A stretch of DNA of 26,264 nucleotides from Larix sibirica (taxonomy: Eukaryota; Streptophyta; Pinopsida; Pinales; Pinaceae), in contig NWUY0300004511.1 in the NCBI GenBank assembly GCA_004151065.3, positions 83,208-109,471 of the forward strand, read 5' to 3'. Under the pieces are notes generated by a model that was not told where the DNA came from, made no database searches, and was given only the letters and a program-made list of their open reading frames with translations. Shown piece by piece: positions 1 through 10,291 of the stretch. The translations under genes were made by a program, and so were the position numbers. Numbering within the stretch: the first letter of the stretch is position 1; each line of letters opens with the position of its first letter.

Positions 1-236
1 TTTAGGATTGGCCTTAGTCATTTTTTATATGGAGATGGGGAAAGCCATCCTCTTCCTCAACATGTATGGGTCATAGGTGGAGAGAGTTGAATTATGGGAT
101 AAAGTCTTTAATTGACCATTTAGGATTGGCCTTAGTCATTTTTTATATGGAGATGGGGAAAGCCATCCTCTTCCTCAACATGTATGGGTCATAGGTTGAG
201 AGAGTTGAATTATGGGATAAAGTCTTTAATTCACCA
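1..236. repeat. 118-bp tandem duplication, two copies, inside the LINE
   Basis: Positions 1-118 repeat at 119-236 with about two mismatches. The translated unit resembles the LINE endonuclease stretch before the conserved GDFN region, which a normal LINE has once. So this is a local tandem duplication after insertion, or it was inherited by this copy. 118 is not a multiple of three, so it also breaks the frame. The left edge of the window cuts the array, so more copies may lie outside. Confidence 0.95.
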
Positions 237-240
237 TGGA

Positions 241-780
241 TATTTAAGGGTTTACTTATAATGGGAGGAGTTGAATTTGATTATAGGAGTTGTTGAAGTT
301 TTGGGATTAGTTGCTCATTTGGATTGCTTATCCAAGTATTTCTTCCAAAAATGGGAAGAGGTATCCCTGGTAAATATTGTGCTAGTACACCTCAACCCAC
401 CTTGGCAGAATAATAAGGTTGGAGAGGGAAGGATTGCTAAGAGACTTGACATGTTTTTGGTCTTAAAAGATTTTATGGAAGAAAAGATCGGGTTACAACA
501 ATGGGTTTCTCAAGGAGGCAATTATGATCACTCTTTAGGTATTTTGGAAGTAGTTTGTGAAGATTAAATACCTCTTAGCCCATTCAATCTTTACCTTGAA
601 TGGGTAAAAGAGGAGGACTACCTAAAAGTTGTTAAGGAAAGTTGGACTCCTTTCAATGCATTATCTATAGACTCTGTCGTTGTATATTTGAATAATTTAA
701 AGAGAGCAAAGCAAATTTTTATAACTTGGTCAAAGGTGAAAAGAGAAAGAGAGGAAAAGCATTGCCAGAGTTGGAGGACA
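241..780 (+). pseudogene. LINE endonuclease C-terminus and linker (part of the LINE)
   Basis: The frame open from 271 to 567 carries AKRLDMFLVLKDF followed by GGNYDHSLGILEV. This is the plant LINE endonuclease pattern RLDRFL...SDHxPIxLE, where the DH pair belongs to the APE-type catalytic site. Just upstream, an ATGGGAGGAGTTGAATTTG stretch (261-279) looks like a mutated GGDFN. After the stop at 565-567 the homology continues as WVKEEDYLKVVKESWTPFN and further linker up to about 770. The original start is absent, so the apparent start is not a real one. Domain assignment is by remembered family pattern. Confidence 0.82.
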
Positions 781-1127
781 AATTGTAAGTTTTACTCAAT
801 AGTGATGGTTTTGGCTTTCTTTCATAAGATTCAAAAACAAAGTTACATGCTTTGGAAGCAAAGATGAGAGAGAGATACTAATTGAACATGAAAAAGCATG
901 GAGATTGAAAAGTAGGGCCTTGTTTTTGCAAGTAGTGGATGAGAACAAAAAAAAATTTCAATGGTTTGCAAAGATGAGAAAAACTAACAACTTGATCTAG
1001 AATATTGCCAAGAATGATGGAGTGATGGCTACAGGTTTTACTAGTATTGCTCAAGAAGGGGTAGATTTTATTTTTAAATCTACGATGAAAAGGGAAGAAC
1101 TAAAATAGTGGAGGTCTTAAAATTGGC

Positions 1128-1960
1128 ATCTCATTTTCCAAACTTTATGAACAATCAGGATAACCAAGACTTAATGGAAGAAGTTAGTGAAGATGAGTTG
1201 TTAACAATACCACAAATATTTCAAAAATACAAGAGTCCATGTCCAATGGACTACAGTGGAATTCTTGGGATGCTTTGATTTTATTAGTGAATATTTAAGA
1301 GATGTGATTGAGGAATCATGAGGTATAGGGAATATTTTACCTACTTTCAATGCAACTTCTATAGCTCTCATACAAAATAGTGATAACCCAGTGTCATTTG
1401 ATCAGTTTAGACCTATATCCCTTTGTAATTGCATTTACAAAATCATCTCTAAATCATTGCTAGGTGCTTAAAGGCTATTATGTCCAACAACATTTCTAAA
1501 GAGCAGTTTGTGTTCTTAGAAGGGAGATAGATCCATGTAGTTATTAGAGTGTCACAAGAAGGTCTACATACTATCAAGGTTAAGCAACTCAAAGCAATGA
1601 CTTTAAAGGTAGACTTGTCAAAATCCTATGATAGAGTTAATTGGATTTACTTGAGACTTATTTTGATTCAGTTGCGTTTTTAAGCACCCTTTGTTCTTGG
1701 GTTATAAATTGCATCTCTTTAGTATCTTTCTCAGTTTTAATCAGTGGATAAACCACATAGTTCTTCGACCAGTTCAGGGTCTTCAATAAAGTTTCACCCT
1801 CTTTCCTCTTATTTTTTCTTTTAGTTGGTAAAGGTTTAAGTATAATTTTAAAGGAGGCTTACGTGGCTAGAAACTTCAAAGAAATAAAATAACCAATTCA
1901 TGCTATTTGACACACCTATTGTTTGTTGATGACATTTGAATTTTCTGTGATGGGAATCAT
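1128..1960 (+). pseudogene. LINE reverse transcriptase domain, broken (part of the LINE)
   Basis: The RT blocks run in order. A degraded FQKYKSPCP (family FxxxKSPGPDG) sits near 1220. FRPISLCNCIYKIISK is at 1406-1453. Motif A is KVDLSKSYDRVNW at 1606-1644 with its catalytic Asp at 1612-1614. A worn motif B lies near 1780-1862, where family QGCPLSP reads as KVSPSF. Motif C is FVDDI at 1922-1936, keeping both metal-binding Asp residues but followed at once by TGA. Frames change several times between the blocks and stops are frequent. The copy is dead, although the catalytic aspartates survive by chance. Confidence 0.9.
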
Positions 1961-1998
1961 AGGGATATTTCCAAACTCAAAAGCATTATTGATTTGTT

Positions 1999-2943
1999 TT
2001 GTTAGCCACATGTATGAAAATCAATTTGGAAAAATCGTCCATTTCTTCTCGTGGGATGGAGGAGATGGATAAGGCACATATATATAATTTGTTACCATAT
2101 CGACAAGATGATATAGAAAATGGAGTAAAATACCTTATTTTTTTTATTATCTCAAATCAAATGGCTATATTAAAAAGCGATTGGCATTGGTTAATCACAA
2201 AATTGGAAAACAGGTAAAATGTCTAGTGCAACAATTGGTAGTCTAGAGGAGGTAGGTTAGTATAATTTAGTAAAAGTTGTGTTATAAGCAATGTCAGTCT
2301 ATTGGATGTCTTTGTCTTGGGTTCCAAAATGGGTCTTATAACAAATCAAAAGGTTTAGGTTATGTTTTAGATTCAATTGGTTAGGGTCCATCAACAAAAA
2401 AGGATCACCCTTAGAAAAATGGAAGAAGTTGGCTACTCTCAAGGATGGAGGGATGGAGATTGAAGAACCTCTTTCTTTTTTCTAAAGCACTGGCTTCTCA
2501 AGGCATATGCAGACTAATTAAAAAACAAGGTCTTTGGTATAAGGTGGTCCATAGGAAATACATTCTTCCTTAATTGATGGAGGAATACTTGAGGAGCCCT
2601 ATAAAAAGTTCACACATTGTACCTACAATGTGAAAGGCATTGGTAGTTGCTTTCCCCTTGGCAAGTAATGGGATAATATGGAAAATTGGCATGGGATCCA
2701 AATTTTAGGTGGGCTTATATTTGTGGGTAGAATGTGGAGCAACTTTAGACTTCCTTTCCATATGATCTTTCATTTGAGACCTAGAGGAATTGTTACATTG
2801 TCACAAGTGGAAGACCACATCAAAATGAATATTTGGCAACATAAATGGATGACTGGGAGATGGTTGGGTTTCAATGCAGTGAATAGTGAGATATGGGAAT
2901 ATTATACTGAAAAATATTTGTACCAATCTAGTAAGTTTAAAGG
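1999..2943 (+). pseudogene. LINE thumb/connection region after the RT, broken
   Basis: ATCMKINLEKSSIS (from 2002) matches the conserved plant LINE block ATGMxINxEKS just after the FVDD motif. Further on, across shifted frames, come SRGGRLV (about 2242), VYWMSLSWVPK (about 2300), LEKWKKLATLKDGG (about 2412) and LIKKQGLWYKVVHRKYI (about 2515). The frame at 2678-2947 then gives PRGIVTLSQVEDHIK and MTGRWLGFNAVN, the usual stretch before the zinc-binding domain. Open stretches here are pieces of one decayed protein, not separate genes. Confidence 0.8.
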
Positions 2944-3450
2944 ATGAGAATGACTCTCACATTTGGTCAAAAACATCCAAATGGTTTTTACACACCAAAG
3001 GAAGGTTAAAAGGTTTTAATATCGATAGGTAAATTAGAATCATCGGAATGGAGGTGGAATGAGATATGGTGTTTTAAATTTTCTTCCAAAGCCCAAATAT
3101 TCACGTGGATGCTTCCAAAAGTCATGGTCCCTACTTGGGTCAAAATCCAAAAGATTTGTTTCACATAACCCAGGTGGTGTAGTCTATGCATATACATGAA
3201 GAGACAAATTTTCATTTGATCATGAGATGCTCCTTTTTGCAACAAGGTTGGACTAAGGTATCGAGTCTTATTAGGTTGGAAATAATATGGTATGTGGATT
3301 CTATTGAACATTGTTTGAAGAAGTTGTGTGATAATGGAGACACCATAATTTATAGAGCTTTGCCACTTATTATGACATGGGGCATATGGTTGGTCATGAA
3401 CTCTATAATCTTTGAGGAACAAACTGGTACATCTAATGGTTGTAGTAGTA
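2944..3450 (+). pseudogene. LINE zinc-binding region (zf-RVT-like), broken
   Basis: Starting from DENDSHIWSKTSKWFLHTK, the text follows the plant zf-RVT pattern: a W-rich start, then IFTWMLPKVMVPTW, then WCSLC near 3174-3188, then ETNFHLIMRCSFLQQGW (3201-3251). CxxC followed by HLxxxC is the proposed zinc-binding set and both halves are kept, though in different frames. The frame at 3186-3461 is this domain's second half. The longer-looking minus-strand frame at 3006-3422 is its antisense and has no family resemblance. Confidence 0.78.
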
Positions 3451-3529
3451 CAATGAATTAATGTAATGAGTTATTTTAAGAAAAAAAGGAAAGTAAAATT
3501 TCCAGAGTGATAATGGAGGAGATTATTAA

Positions 3530-4035
3530 GAAGAGTTGGGCATGGGCCTATTTTGATGGATCCTCTTAAAGGGAACCTCAAATAGGTGGTGCTAGAGGAA
3601 TTTACGTCTTTCATATACTCATTCTATTAGTTTCAAACATGGGATTGGTCAAGGATCAAACAACTTATCATATTTTTGGGGTTTAAGGCTTCTTCTTAAA
3701 TTAGCAATTAGATATGGACAAAACTAGTTGTGCTCTTTAAGGCTTATTCTTACACTGGCAATTGAATATGGAAAAAATTCTCTATAGGTTTTTGGTCACT
3801 CTATGTTGATGATTAAGTGAATAAAGGGAGAATATATTATGAGGAACTACTATCTACAACATCTTTTGGATGAAACAATTATCTTGACAAATTCTTTCAA
3901 TATTCTATCTTCAATCACATTTTCAAAGAAAGGAACCAAGAGGAAGAGGTTTTGTCTATGGAAGTCCTACACCTACCATAGGGTAATTGGTTTATATTTG
4001 AGGTTAAGGATGGAGTGGGCTCCAAATTTCAACAT
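3530..4035 (+). pseudogene. LINE C-terminal RNase H domain, broken
   Basis: WAWAYFDGSS (Asp codon at 3555-3557) opens a recognisable RNase H fold sequence: GGARGI, HSISFKHGIGQGSNN, LRLLLKLAI, VFGHSMLMIKWIKG-like text, and HIFKERNQEEE near the end. Against the family set of catalytic residues (D, E, D, D), the first D is present. The E of the NN(K/R)AEL block is lost, the third site reads H (FGHS instead of FGDS), and the last reads within EEE instead of AD. A TAA follows FDGSS directly at 3567. RNase H at the C-terminus of a LINE is known in plants. This copy is inactive. Confidence 0.82.
3682..3789. repeat. 54-bp in-frame tandem duplication inside the LINE RNase H
   Basis: TTTAAGGCT begins at 3682 and again at 3736. 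The two 54-bp units encode LRLLLKLAIRYG and LRLILTLAIEYG, the helix after the second catalytic residue. A typical RNase H has this helix once. The copies have diverged at many sites, so the duplication is not recent. Confidence 0.75.
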
Positions 4036-4375
4036 GCATATTTTTCTTAGTTTTAGCATAGTATTTTTTTTATAATTCCTATTATTTTCTTAGGTACATT
4101 GTTGTGTTTTTGTATATATAACATTTTGTAGAGATGAATTTTTTGAGAGTCATTTTGGAACCTATAGGATGATAACCTACGTAGACATGATATATGCTGT
4201 ATTGATGATTGTGACCTACAACTATGTTCATTCAAGGATTTGAGGAGAAGTCTCAAATGGAGTATGTCACTTTCTATCTCTCATTGTGGGTCCGCAAAGG
4301 AAATTTTTTACTTGAATACTTGTAAAGCTTCTATTTGATGTAATTTTAATTTGAAAGGAATAAAATTACGATTTT
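4036..4375 (+). other. Probable LINE 3' trailer with AATAAA
   Basis: After the last RNase H-like residues the sequence is non-coding and T/A-rich. It has an AATAAA at 4359-4364 shortly before the tandem pair that starts at 4401. I read it as the 3' untranslated end of the LINE. No long A-run is left, so the exact end is a guess. Confidence 0.4.
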
Positions 4376-4400
4376 TCCAGGAAAATTAAAACAAAAATCT

Positions 4401-4722
4401 AAGAGGAGAAGATAGAGTAGTATTAAAGTGGAATAATATTTCAACATAGAGATATGCCATTGTAATAATATAGAGAAATGAGATATACAAATTAATTGAG
4501 TATGGATTGTGTTATTTGGATTAATGGGTGTTGAGGTCTGTTTAATGAAAAACACAACTAAACTAAGGGTTTATAAGGAGAAGAGAGAGGGATATTAATG
4601 TGGAATAAAATTCCAACATAGAAATATGTCATTGACGTAATATAAAGAACACATATCTAAATTTTAATTGATTATGGCTTGTGTTATGTGAACTAATGGA
4701 TGTCGAGTCTTCTTTCATGATG
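4401..4722. repeat. Diverged tandem pair, unit about 173 bp
   Basis: The block starting AAGAGGAGAAGATAGAG at 4401 recurs from about 4573 (AAGGAGAAGAGAGAG). Shared stretches include GTGGAATAA, CAACATAGA, ATATG(C/T)CATTG, TGTGTTAT and TAATGG(G/A)TGT. Many substitutions and indels separate the copies. No coding sense is visible. Confidence 0.7.
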
Positions 4723-4724
4723 TG

Positions 4725-6860
4725 CACTCCCTTTGGATTGAAGCCCTTGCATAATTTGAGTTCATATCAAGCTATATGCACATTTGAGGAATATTGTTGA
4801 TTTATGTATATATATGATTCTAGACTTTGATAAGCCTTCCTTAGCCTTTAGAATTACCAAAATAGTACTCGCAACATGATCTATCATGACAAAATCTCGT
4901 TCATCATCGTGACTATCTCAACTACAACCTAGACCAAATCTTTACTATGACACATATGTGACCTTTAGTTATAAAAGTTGACAAGGTCAATTTTAATGCC
5001 ACTTACAATCGATGAGTTTCCACAAATCCTAGGAATTTGTTCTTTTGGTTGACTTTGTAATAATTGCATTGTTTGCAAAGTATATTTAATCACTTATATG
5101 CAAATAACATTATGTATATAGGTCAACGTGTAACTCTATATTGTTGTGTACACAATTTTGTCTTGATCAAGTTACATAATCGAAGTCTAATATAATTATA
5201 TTCATAGTTAAGACTCACAATGATATCGTATACTGCTTCAATCCTTACAATTCTTGTAACTCATTCTTTTGCACTAAAAGTAGATGAATATTTTGATCAA
5301 ACCTCTATATTGATTTGCATAATCTTTATTAGCTCTATTATTTCTTTTCTGTGAGCTTCTATTATGTTCACACTTAAAATTAAGTCATATAATTATTTTC
5401 ATTAATACACTTCCATAACACAACTCTCATCACTTTACTTGGTTGAGTTTTTGTTTATAAAAACTTATTGCTCATTAGTACTCACTATCATACCATGCTT
5501 TATAACTATGTGCAACATTATATAAATCAAATGCCAACCATTCTCCTCGTCGTATGGGGAAGGGATTACACACTTAGGGATCAATAACATCCCAAGTCAT
5601 AATTCATTGGCATTATAGCTCAAACGCTTTGTCATGATCAATACTCTACACATTCTATCAAATGATAGCATAATATAACATCTATAAAATGTCTAAATCT
5701 TTTATTCTCTAGCATCGTCATTACAACTCCAACCAAAGCTTCTACATTATCTACTAGAAAGTTCATGTGACTAACATGAAACTAAATTTGGAAAAAATTA
5801 TTCTTTGCAATGTGCTTGTACATACGATAGAGGAAGTGAATTAATCCATCTTATTCTTGTGAGAACTTTCATGGTTATACTACCCATAAGAAAGGGTTTA
5901 AAATGGTTTACCTTAGTTAAAATAAGTTAACTTTATATTAATTTAATTACTTTAAAATGATAATCATTTAATTTAATTACAAATGTAATTTAATATGACT
6001 TTCTAAAAAAACATATTTTTAATTGTTAAACTTATTTAAATAATAAAAATATTATCATTAAGAAAATAATAGGAATATTATTATTAATAAATATTGTAAA
6101 TACTTTACTTTCTATGGTGTTTCTTTAGATTTTTATAAAGATGTACATACCCTACCTCTCTCCTTCTGTATTTGTACAAAAATATATATATCCTACCCTT
6201 CTCTAAATTTGAACTTATATCTTTTTAAAAATATATATATTTTTACTCATTCAACCCACTTTAGATAATACAAATAACATCATTAATAAATATTGTAAAT
6301 CATATACAAATCATGTCATTATAACTATGATTGTATAAATATTATTACGAGTATAGTACACTTTTTCTCAAAGATGAATTTTAAGTAAAAGAAACTAATT
6401 AAATTAAATTTATAATATTTATTTATATATATAGTTGTGGCACAAGCTTCATAGTTATTATAATTGATTAATTAATTTTATCTATTGATATTGTTTTATT
6501 TTTAATTAATAATTTTACATTTAAAGTTGGGAATTTAAAAAATGAGCATGTTAATTTTGGATCATTTACTTTCATTGTTGTTTGAGTATTTATCTTTTAA
6601 ATATTTTATTTTGTGGAGTTAATTATATATGAAATTATAATGAAAATTAGAGATTAACATACTCTAAATTATGATTTTTTTTTCTTATGATGTGGATTTA
6701 GTATTATAGGTTTTATCTATGGTGTTGATGGTTAGGGTTGTGAAAATTACATGATCTTTCTTTGGTGATCTCAATGATATTGGTGATAGGCTAAAATAGT
6801 CTTTTGGTTTCTGAGTATGACCTTAAACTAATAACTAAGAGCTCATCTTCTTTGGATATA
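4725..6860. other. AT-rich spacer, no gene recognised
   Basis: About 2.1 kb without a recognisable protein, RNA or element end. The part at 5890-6660 is very AT-rich, with long ATTAATTTAATT-type runs and short TA tracts near 6185 and 6230. The middle part (5530-5860) is slightly less AT-rich, but I could not assign it in any frame. Confidence 0.6.
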
Positions 6861-7040
6861 AGAAAACATGTTAACATCTAGCAAGACCTGGAGGTATGTA
6901 GCAAGAGTGAAAGTTTTCCCACTTAAGAACCACCATTGGGTTATTTTAGTGGCTAGTATAGACATTCACCTACAAATAAGTCTTGAAATTGTATCAATAG
7001 AGTGTAAATATGAGTATTATAAGTTTTTTCTTGCTTGTAA

Positions 7041-7163
7041 TATATATATATATATATATATATTGTTTTATTAATTGGAGGGTANTTCACCTTCCAATAT
7101 TTGGCACTTTCTCAATGCTTCCATATATATATATATATATATTATTTTATTAATTGGAGGGTA
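7041..7163. repeat. Duplicated TA microsatellite plus flank (period about 79 bp), with an N
   Basis: A TA run at 7041-7062 is followed by TTTTATTAATTGGAGGGTA. The same order, TA run (7123-7142) then TTTTATTAATTGGAGGGTA, follows 79 bp later. Position 7085 is N, right after the first flank. Either a short tandem duplication or an assembly slip at a hard-to-read microsatellite would explain it. Confidence 0.8.
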
Positions 7164-7215
7164 AAGGGCAAATTATAATTGTGAGATACATATGATTATA
7201 ATATCTTATGCACAG

Positions 7216-7664
7216 GGACACCTGAGCATTGGAGGAGTGGGAGGTCTTCTTTTCTTATCTGATCTAGGCATTATTACAAGTTCTCTACTGGAATTGGGGT
7301 AGCCACCAATAATAGAGCGGAGCTGATGGATGTCGGGATGGTGGTAAAACTAGTAGTTTCTTGTGGGATCAGAAAATTGCATATTTTCGGGGATTCACAA
7401 GTTGTTATCGATTCACTTCAGCAGAAAAAGGCTCCCATGAACATTTTCCTTCGACCCTTATTCGATGACATATGTAGAGTCATGTCTCCCCTTGATGATG
7501 TTTCCTTCTAGCATATCTATAGAGAGCATAATGGCCAAGTTGATAAGCTCTCCAAAAGGGGTCTCTTTCTCAATGAAGGAACACATAATGTTTGGGATTT
7601 ATACAGAATGATATCATTAAGGAATTGGATCCAAGACCACTTTTTACTTGATCCATTGGTCTGA
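7216..7664 (+). pseudogene. RNase H C-terminal fragment of a second LINE copy
   Basis: The text runs SIGGVGGLLFLSD, a frameshift near 7266-7270, then HYYKFSTGIGVATNNRAELM, LHIFGDSQVVIDSL and, past a TAG at 7509-7511, HIYREHNGQVDKLSKRGLF, ending at TGA 7662-7664. This is the same RNase H type as in the left LINE but much better kept. The E (NNRAEL), D (FGDS) and last D (QVDKLS) are present, while the first D (FDG) is missing because the fragment begins just inside it. The apparent start ATG at 7326 is internal. There is no RT upstream, so this is a 5'-truncated LINE insertion, now inactivated by one shift and one stop. Confidence 0.82.
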
Positions 7665-7995
7665 GTGCCTCTATTTTTTGTATGCACTAATGAATGTTGT
7701 CATAATTGTCTTATGATAAACTTTTAGAGTATTATATACATAGATCAGGTCCTTTTCTAGACTTTTCTTGAGCCTATTATATGGATACTTGTAAAGACGC
7801 ACATCTCTTTATGATGGATGATATATATATATGTAAAGCTTTTAATGCCAACTAAACAATATGGTTCAGAATTTATATGGATACTTGTAAAGACCCACAT
7901 CTCTTTATGATGGATGATATATATATGTAAGGCCTTTAATACCAACTGAACAATATGGTTCATAATTTAATACAAATTGAGAGTTGTAATCTTTT
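7665..7995 (+). other. 3' trailer of the second LINE fragment
   Basis: Non-coding sequence directly after the RNase H stop, containing the 96-bp tandem pair at 7777-7968. I infer it to be the LINE 3' untranslated region because of its position. No clear poly(A) tail or target-site duplication marks the end. The minus-strand open frame here, with repeated NSEPYCLVGIKSF-type wording, is just the repeat read backwards. Confidence 0.45.
7777..7968. repeat. 96-bp tandem repeat, two copies
   Basis: TTATATGGATACTTGTAAAG starts at 7777 and again at 7873. The units are nearly identical (for example GACGCAC/GACCCAC, AAGCTTTTAATG/AGGCCTTTAATA, one TA-length difference). Each holds a short TA run, ATGGATGATATATATA. 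Confidence 0.93.
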
Positions 7996-8890
7996 TTCCG
8001 TGGAAAAGAAATAATATCTTATGTTGAAAGATGTCACTTATATTTTTTGCAAATCTCAATTTTTATTCTATTATAGAAAAAAATCACATTCTTTACATCC
8101 TTAAAACACCATATAAATAAAAACAAAGAACATACGACATTAACAAAAATAAAATTACATTAATAATACACATTTCCTTCACTAAAATGAGGATGATGTT
8201 ATTTCTCCAATAAAATTAAAATAATTAAAATGCATAATTATTTAAATCTTTTATAAATATATTTTTCCTTTATTACAAATATAAAAAAATATTCCACTAA
8301 TTAAAATAAATAGGATATTATTATTTATCTAAATAGAATATTATTATTTATCTAAATATTTGATGGTACATAAACCTATGTTAAACCATCCATAACTATA
8401 CAAATTCTAAACCTAACCAAGTTAATATGTTTGAATGGCAAAACAAGGCCTCCCATGTTTCACTACCACCAAGTTCATTAATATGTTATAACTCACTGTA
8501 TTTAAAGTTTAGGCTGGTAGGTGGATTATCAAAATATGCAAAATCAAATTATTTCTTCACTTATGATTCCAAAATAAGAGTCAACCCATTATTTATAATT
8601 GAAAAAAAATAAAATAAACCAAATTTAAAAACAATAAAAACAAACAACTCACTTCATAATTAGAGCACATTCTCATTATCATAATTTCCATCGTTAAAAG
8701 TGTAAAATGAACTACAAACAAAACAAAACAAATTTCTTTGTTTTGATTTGACTTCTTAATGATTCCAAGTTAAACGTTAATTTCACTGAGTGCGCTTACA
8801 TCATTAACATTATAGTTGTGACATCTAGTTTCAGTCGTTGCGTTCACATTATTCACAATATACAACTGATGTTGCCGTTACTTATGTTAT
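7970..8890. other. AT-rich spacer, no gene recognised
   Basis: Only low-complexity A/T sequence and a 22-23-bp direct repeat at 8314-8358 (ATTATTATTTATCTAAATA twice). The 61-codon frame at 8427-8612 shows no family resemblance. Confidence 0.55.
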
Positions 8891-8891
8891 C

Positions 8892-8978
8892 GTTCACATA
8901 AGAAAATCATGCCCTCGTGAAATTTGTTAGTGGGCATAACTTACCACAACCCCACAACTCTCTTCCTAGTCAAGAGAA
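8892..8978. repeat. Repeat A, copy 1 (duplicated segment)
   Basis: This 87-bp stretch from GTTCACATAAGAAAATCATG to AGTCAAGAGAA recurs at 10204-10291 with about one substitution and one extra T. In copy 1 only 16 bp separate it from repeat B; in copy 2 the gap is 473 bp. Confidence 0.95.
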
Positions 8979-8994
8979 CTCTCTTCCTTGCATA

Positions 8995-10201
8995 ACTGCA
9001 CTTCGTAGGTGAGAGCATCGTGAAGCCTTGGGTTGGGATCTTCATTCACCATGGTGTTGGCAACCAACTTAAAACTACGAATTTTATAAGTCCCTCTTGT
9101 GGATATTGGCAAGGATGGGGGTTATGCAAGCAAGTATAGTAATTCTAGTAGCTCGAGCAGTGCTTTAGGTTCTTCTTGAAGCGGTATGGCAAATTGTTAA
9201 ATCTACATTTCAATTGCATGTATTGGATTTATTTGTACCCTTTGTTTTAGGGTGAAATATCTTATTTCAATAGTTGTTGTGCAACATTTGATCTGGCTAT
9301 TTTTATCAACGATGCTACCTGCTTTGTTAAATGAAATAATAACAAATGGGTTAATTTGTTTAAAATGTCCAGATTTTGAATTTGGGAGCTCGTCGAGGAG
9401 TGATTCAGATGTAGATGATGCACATTCCCTTGTTGTGCACTCCCTTGAAGTAGAGTCAAAGGCATCACCTAGAAGTTGAAGCGGATCTGAAGCTAAACAT
9501 GGGTGAGTATGCATTTGAGTGCTCCATGCCTTGCACGACATACTAACAAATAACTCTAGCTAATATATCTGACCAAATGCCAATTTTGACAAGATTAACT
9601 TAATTTGCTTGCTAGGTTATCTACTAACATCTTTATTTCCATGTTTTATGAAGCTGTATAATGTATTTTGTTTTAAGTTTTATTCTCTCAGGTATGTTTT
9701 AGCATTTACAAGGAGGGTCATGTTTTTCTGTTATTCCGAAAAAAAATAATCCAGTCAGAAAATAAAGCTTCAAGTTTGTGACCAATTTTAAAGAAAAGAG
9801 CAGTATTATAGGGTTTAATTACACTCGAGTTTGTTTATTCTTAGGTACCCTCATTAGACTTTCATGTAGATTTTTATTTAAATTGGAACTTGTGGAACAA
9901 TCATTCCTTGTTTCAAACTTAAGCATGTATGAACATGTAATTTAGGATGGAACTCAGAAGTGTAAATTAGTGCAATGATGCCTGCTACCAATGTTTTTTC
10001 TTCAGCTGATTTCACTAGGCTCCTTTTTGCTATAAATTAATGATGTGCCAGTTATAAGTATTAGTGTTCTGAAATAGGAAATGCATGTTCTATGATAATA
10101 TTTAATACCCATCACCAACGTGGTTACTCAAATTTCATATCTGATGTATAACTGTTGATAGTTTCAACAACGGTTGTTTGGAGAGCTGTGTAATGGGATG
10201 A
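8995..10201. repeat. Repeat B, copy 1 (1207-bp direct duplication)
   Basis: From ACTGCACTTCGTAGG to TAATGGGATGA this matches 10765-11971 at a constant offset of 1770 bp. By eye I count about 16 substitutions and two compensating single-base indels. Copy 1 stops exactly at the NN. No product is recognised: the frames SSSRSDSDVDDAHSLVVHS (+) and MSCKAWSTQMHTH (-) occur in both copies simply because the DNA does. A GTGAGT at about 9500 could be an old splice donor, but nothing confirms an exon. Confidence 0.95.
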
Positions 10202-10203
10202 NN
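10202..10203. other. Two undetermined bases (NN) at the duplication joint
   Basis: The NN lies exactly between the end of repeat B copy 1 and the start of repeat A copy 2, so the joint is not read through by known bases. Other single Ns are at 7085 and 11987. Confidence 0.97.
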
Positions 10204-10291
10204 GTTCACATAAGAAAATCATGCCCTCGTGAAATTTTGTTAGTGGGCATAACTTACCACAACCCCACGACTCTCTTCCTAGTCAAGAGAA
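10204..10291. repeat. Repeat A, copy 2
   Basis: Second copy of 8892-8978, starting immediately after the NN. It then continues into segment C, which copy 1 lacks. Confidence 0.95.

Larger units (their letters stand above)
1..4375 (+). mobile_element. Degenerate 5'-truncated LINE (non-LTR retrotransposon) with C-terminal RNase H
   Basis: Translated pieces across all three + frames line up, in the right order, with one plant L1-type LINE ORF2: end of an APE endonuclease, linker, reverse transcriptase, connection region, zinc-binding region, RNase H, then an untranslated tail. Landmarks seen directly are FRPISLCNCIYKIISK (1406-1453), KVDLSKSYDRVNW (1606-1644), LLFVDDI (1916-1936), CSLC near 3177 and YFDGSS (3549-3566). 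The frame is broken by many stops and small indels, so it cannot be active. ORF1 and the N-terminal endonuclease lie beyond the left edge or are lost. The right end is placed after an AATAAA at 4359-4364. That position is inferred, because no clear poly(A) tail or target-site duplication is visible. Confidence 0.9.

Noticed and set aside
3006-3422. 138-codon minus-strand open frame
   Set aside because: Antisense of the LINE zinc-binding region, whose + strand pieces match the family in order.
6868-7074. 68-codon + frame ending in Ile-Tyr repeats
   Set aside because: The tail is a translated TA microsatellite and the rest matches nothing known.
7757-7963. Minus-strand frame with an internally repeated protein
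   Set aside because: The repetition comes from the 96-bp tandem DNA repeat in the LINE trailer.
9203-9541. 112-codon minus-strand frame, repeated at 11036-11311
   Set aside because: It occurs twice only because the DNA is duplicated, and the second copy is already shortened by a base change. No family resemblance on either strand.
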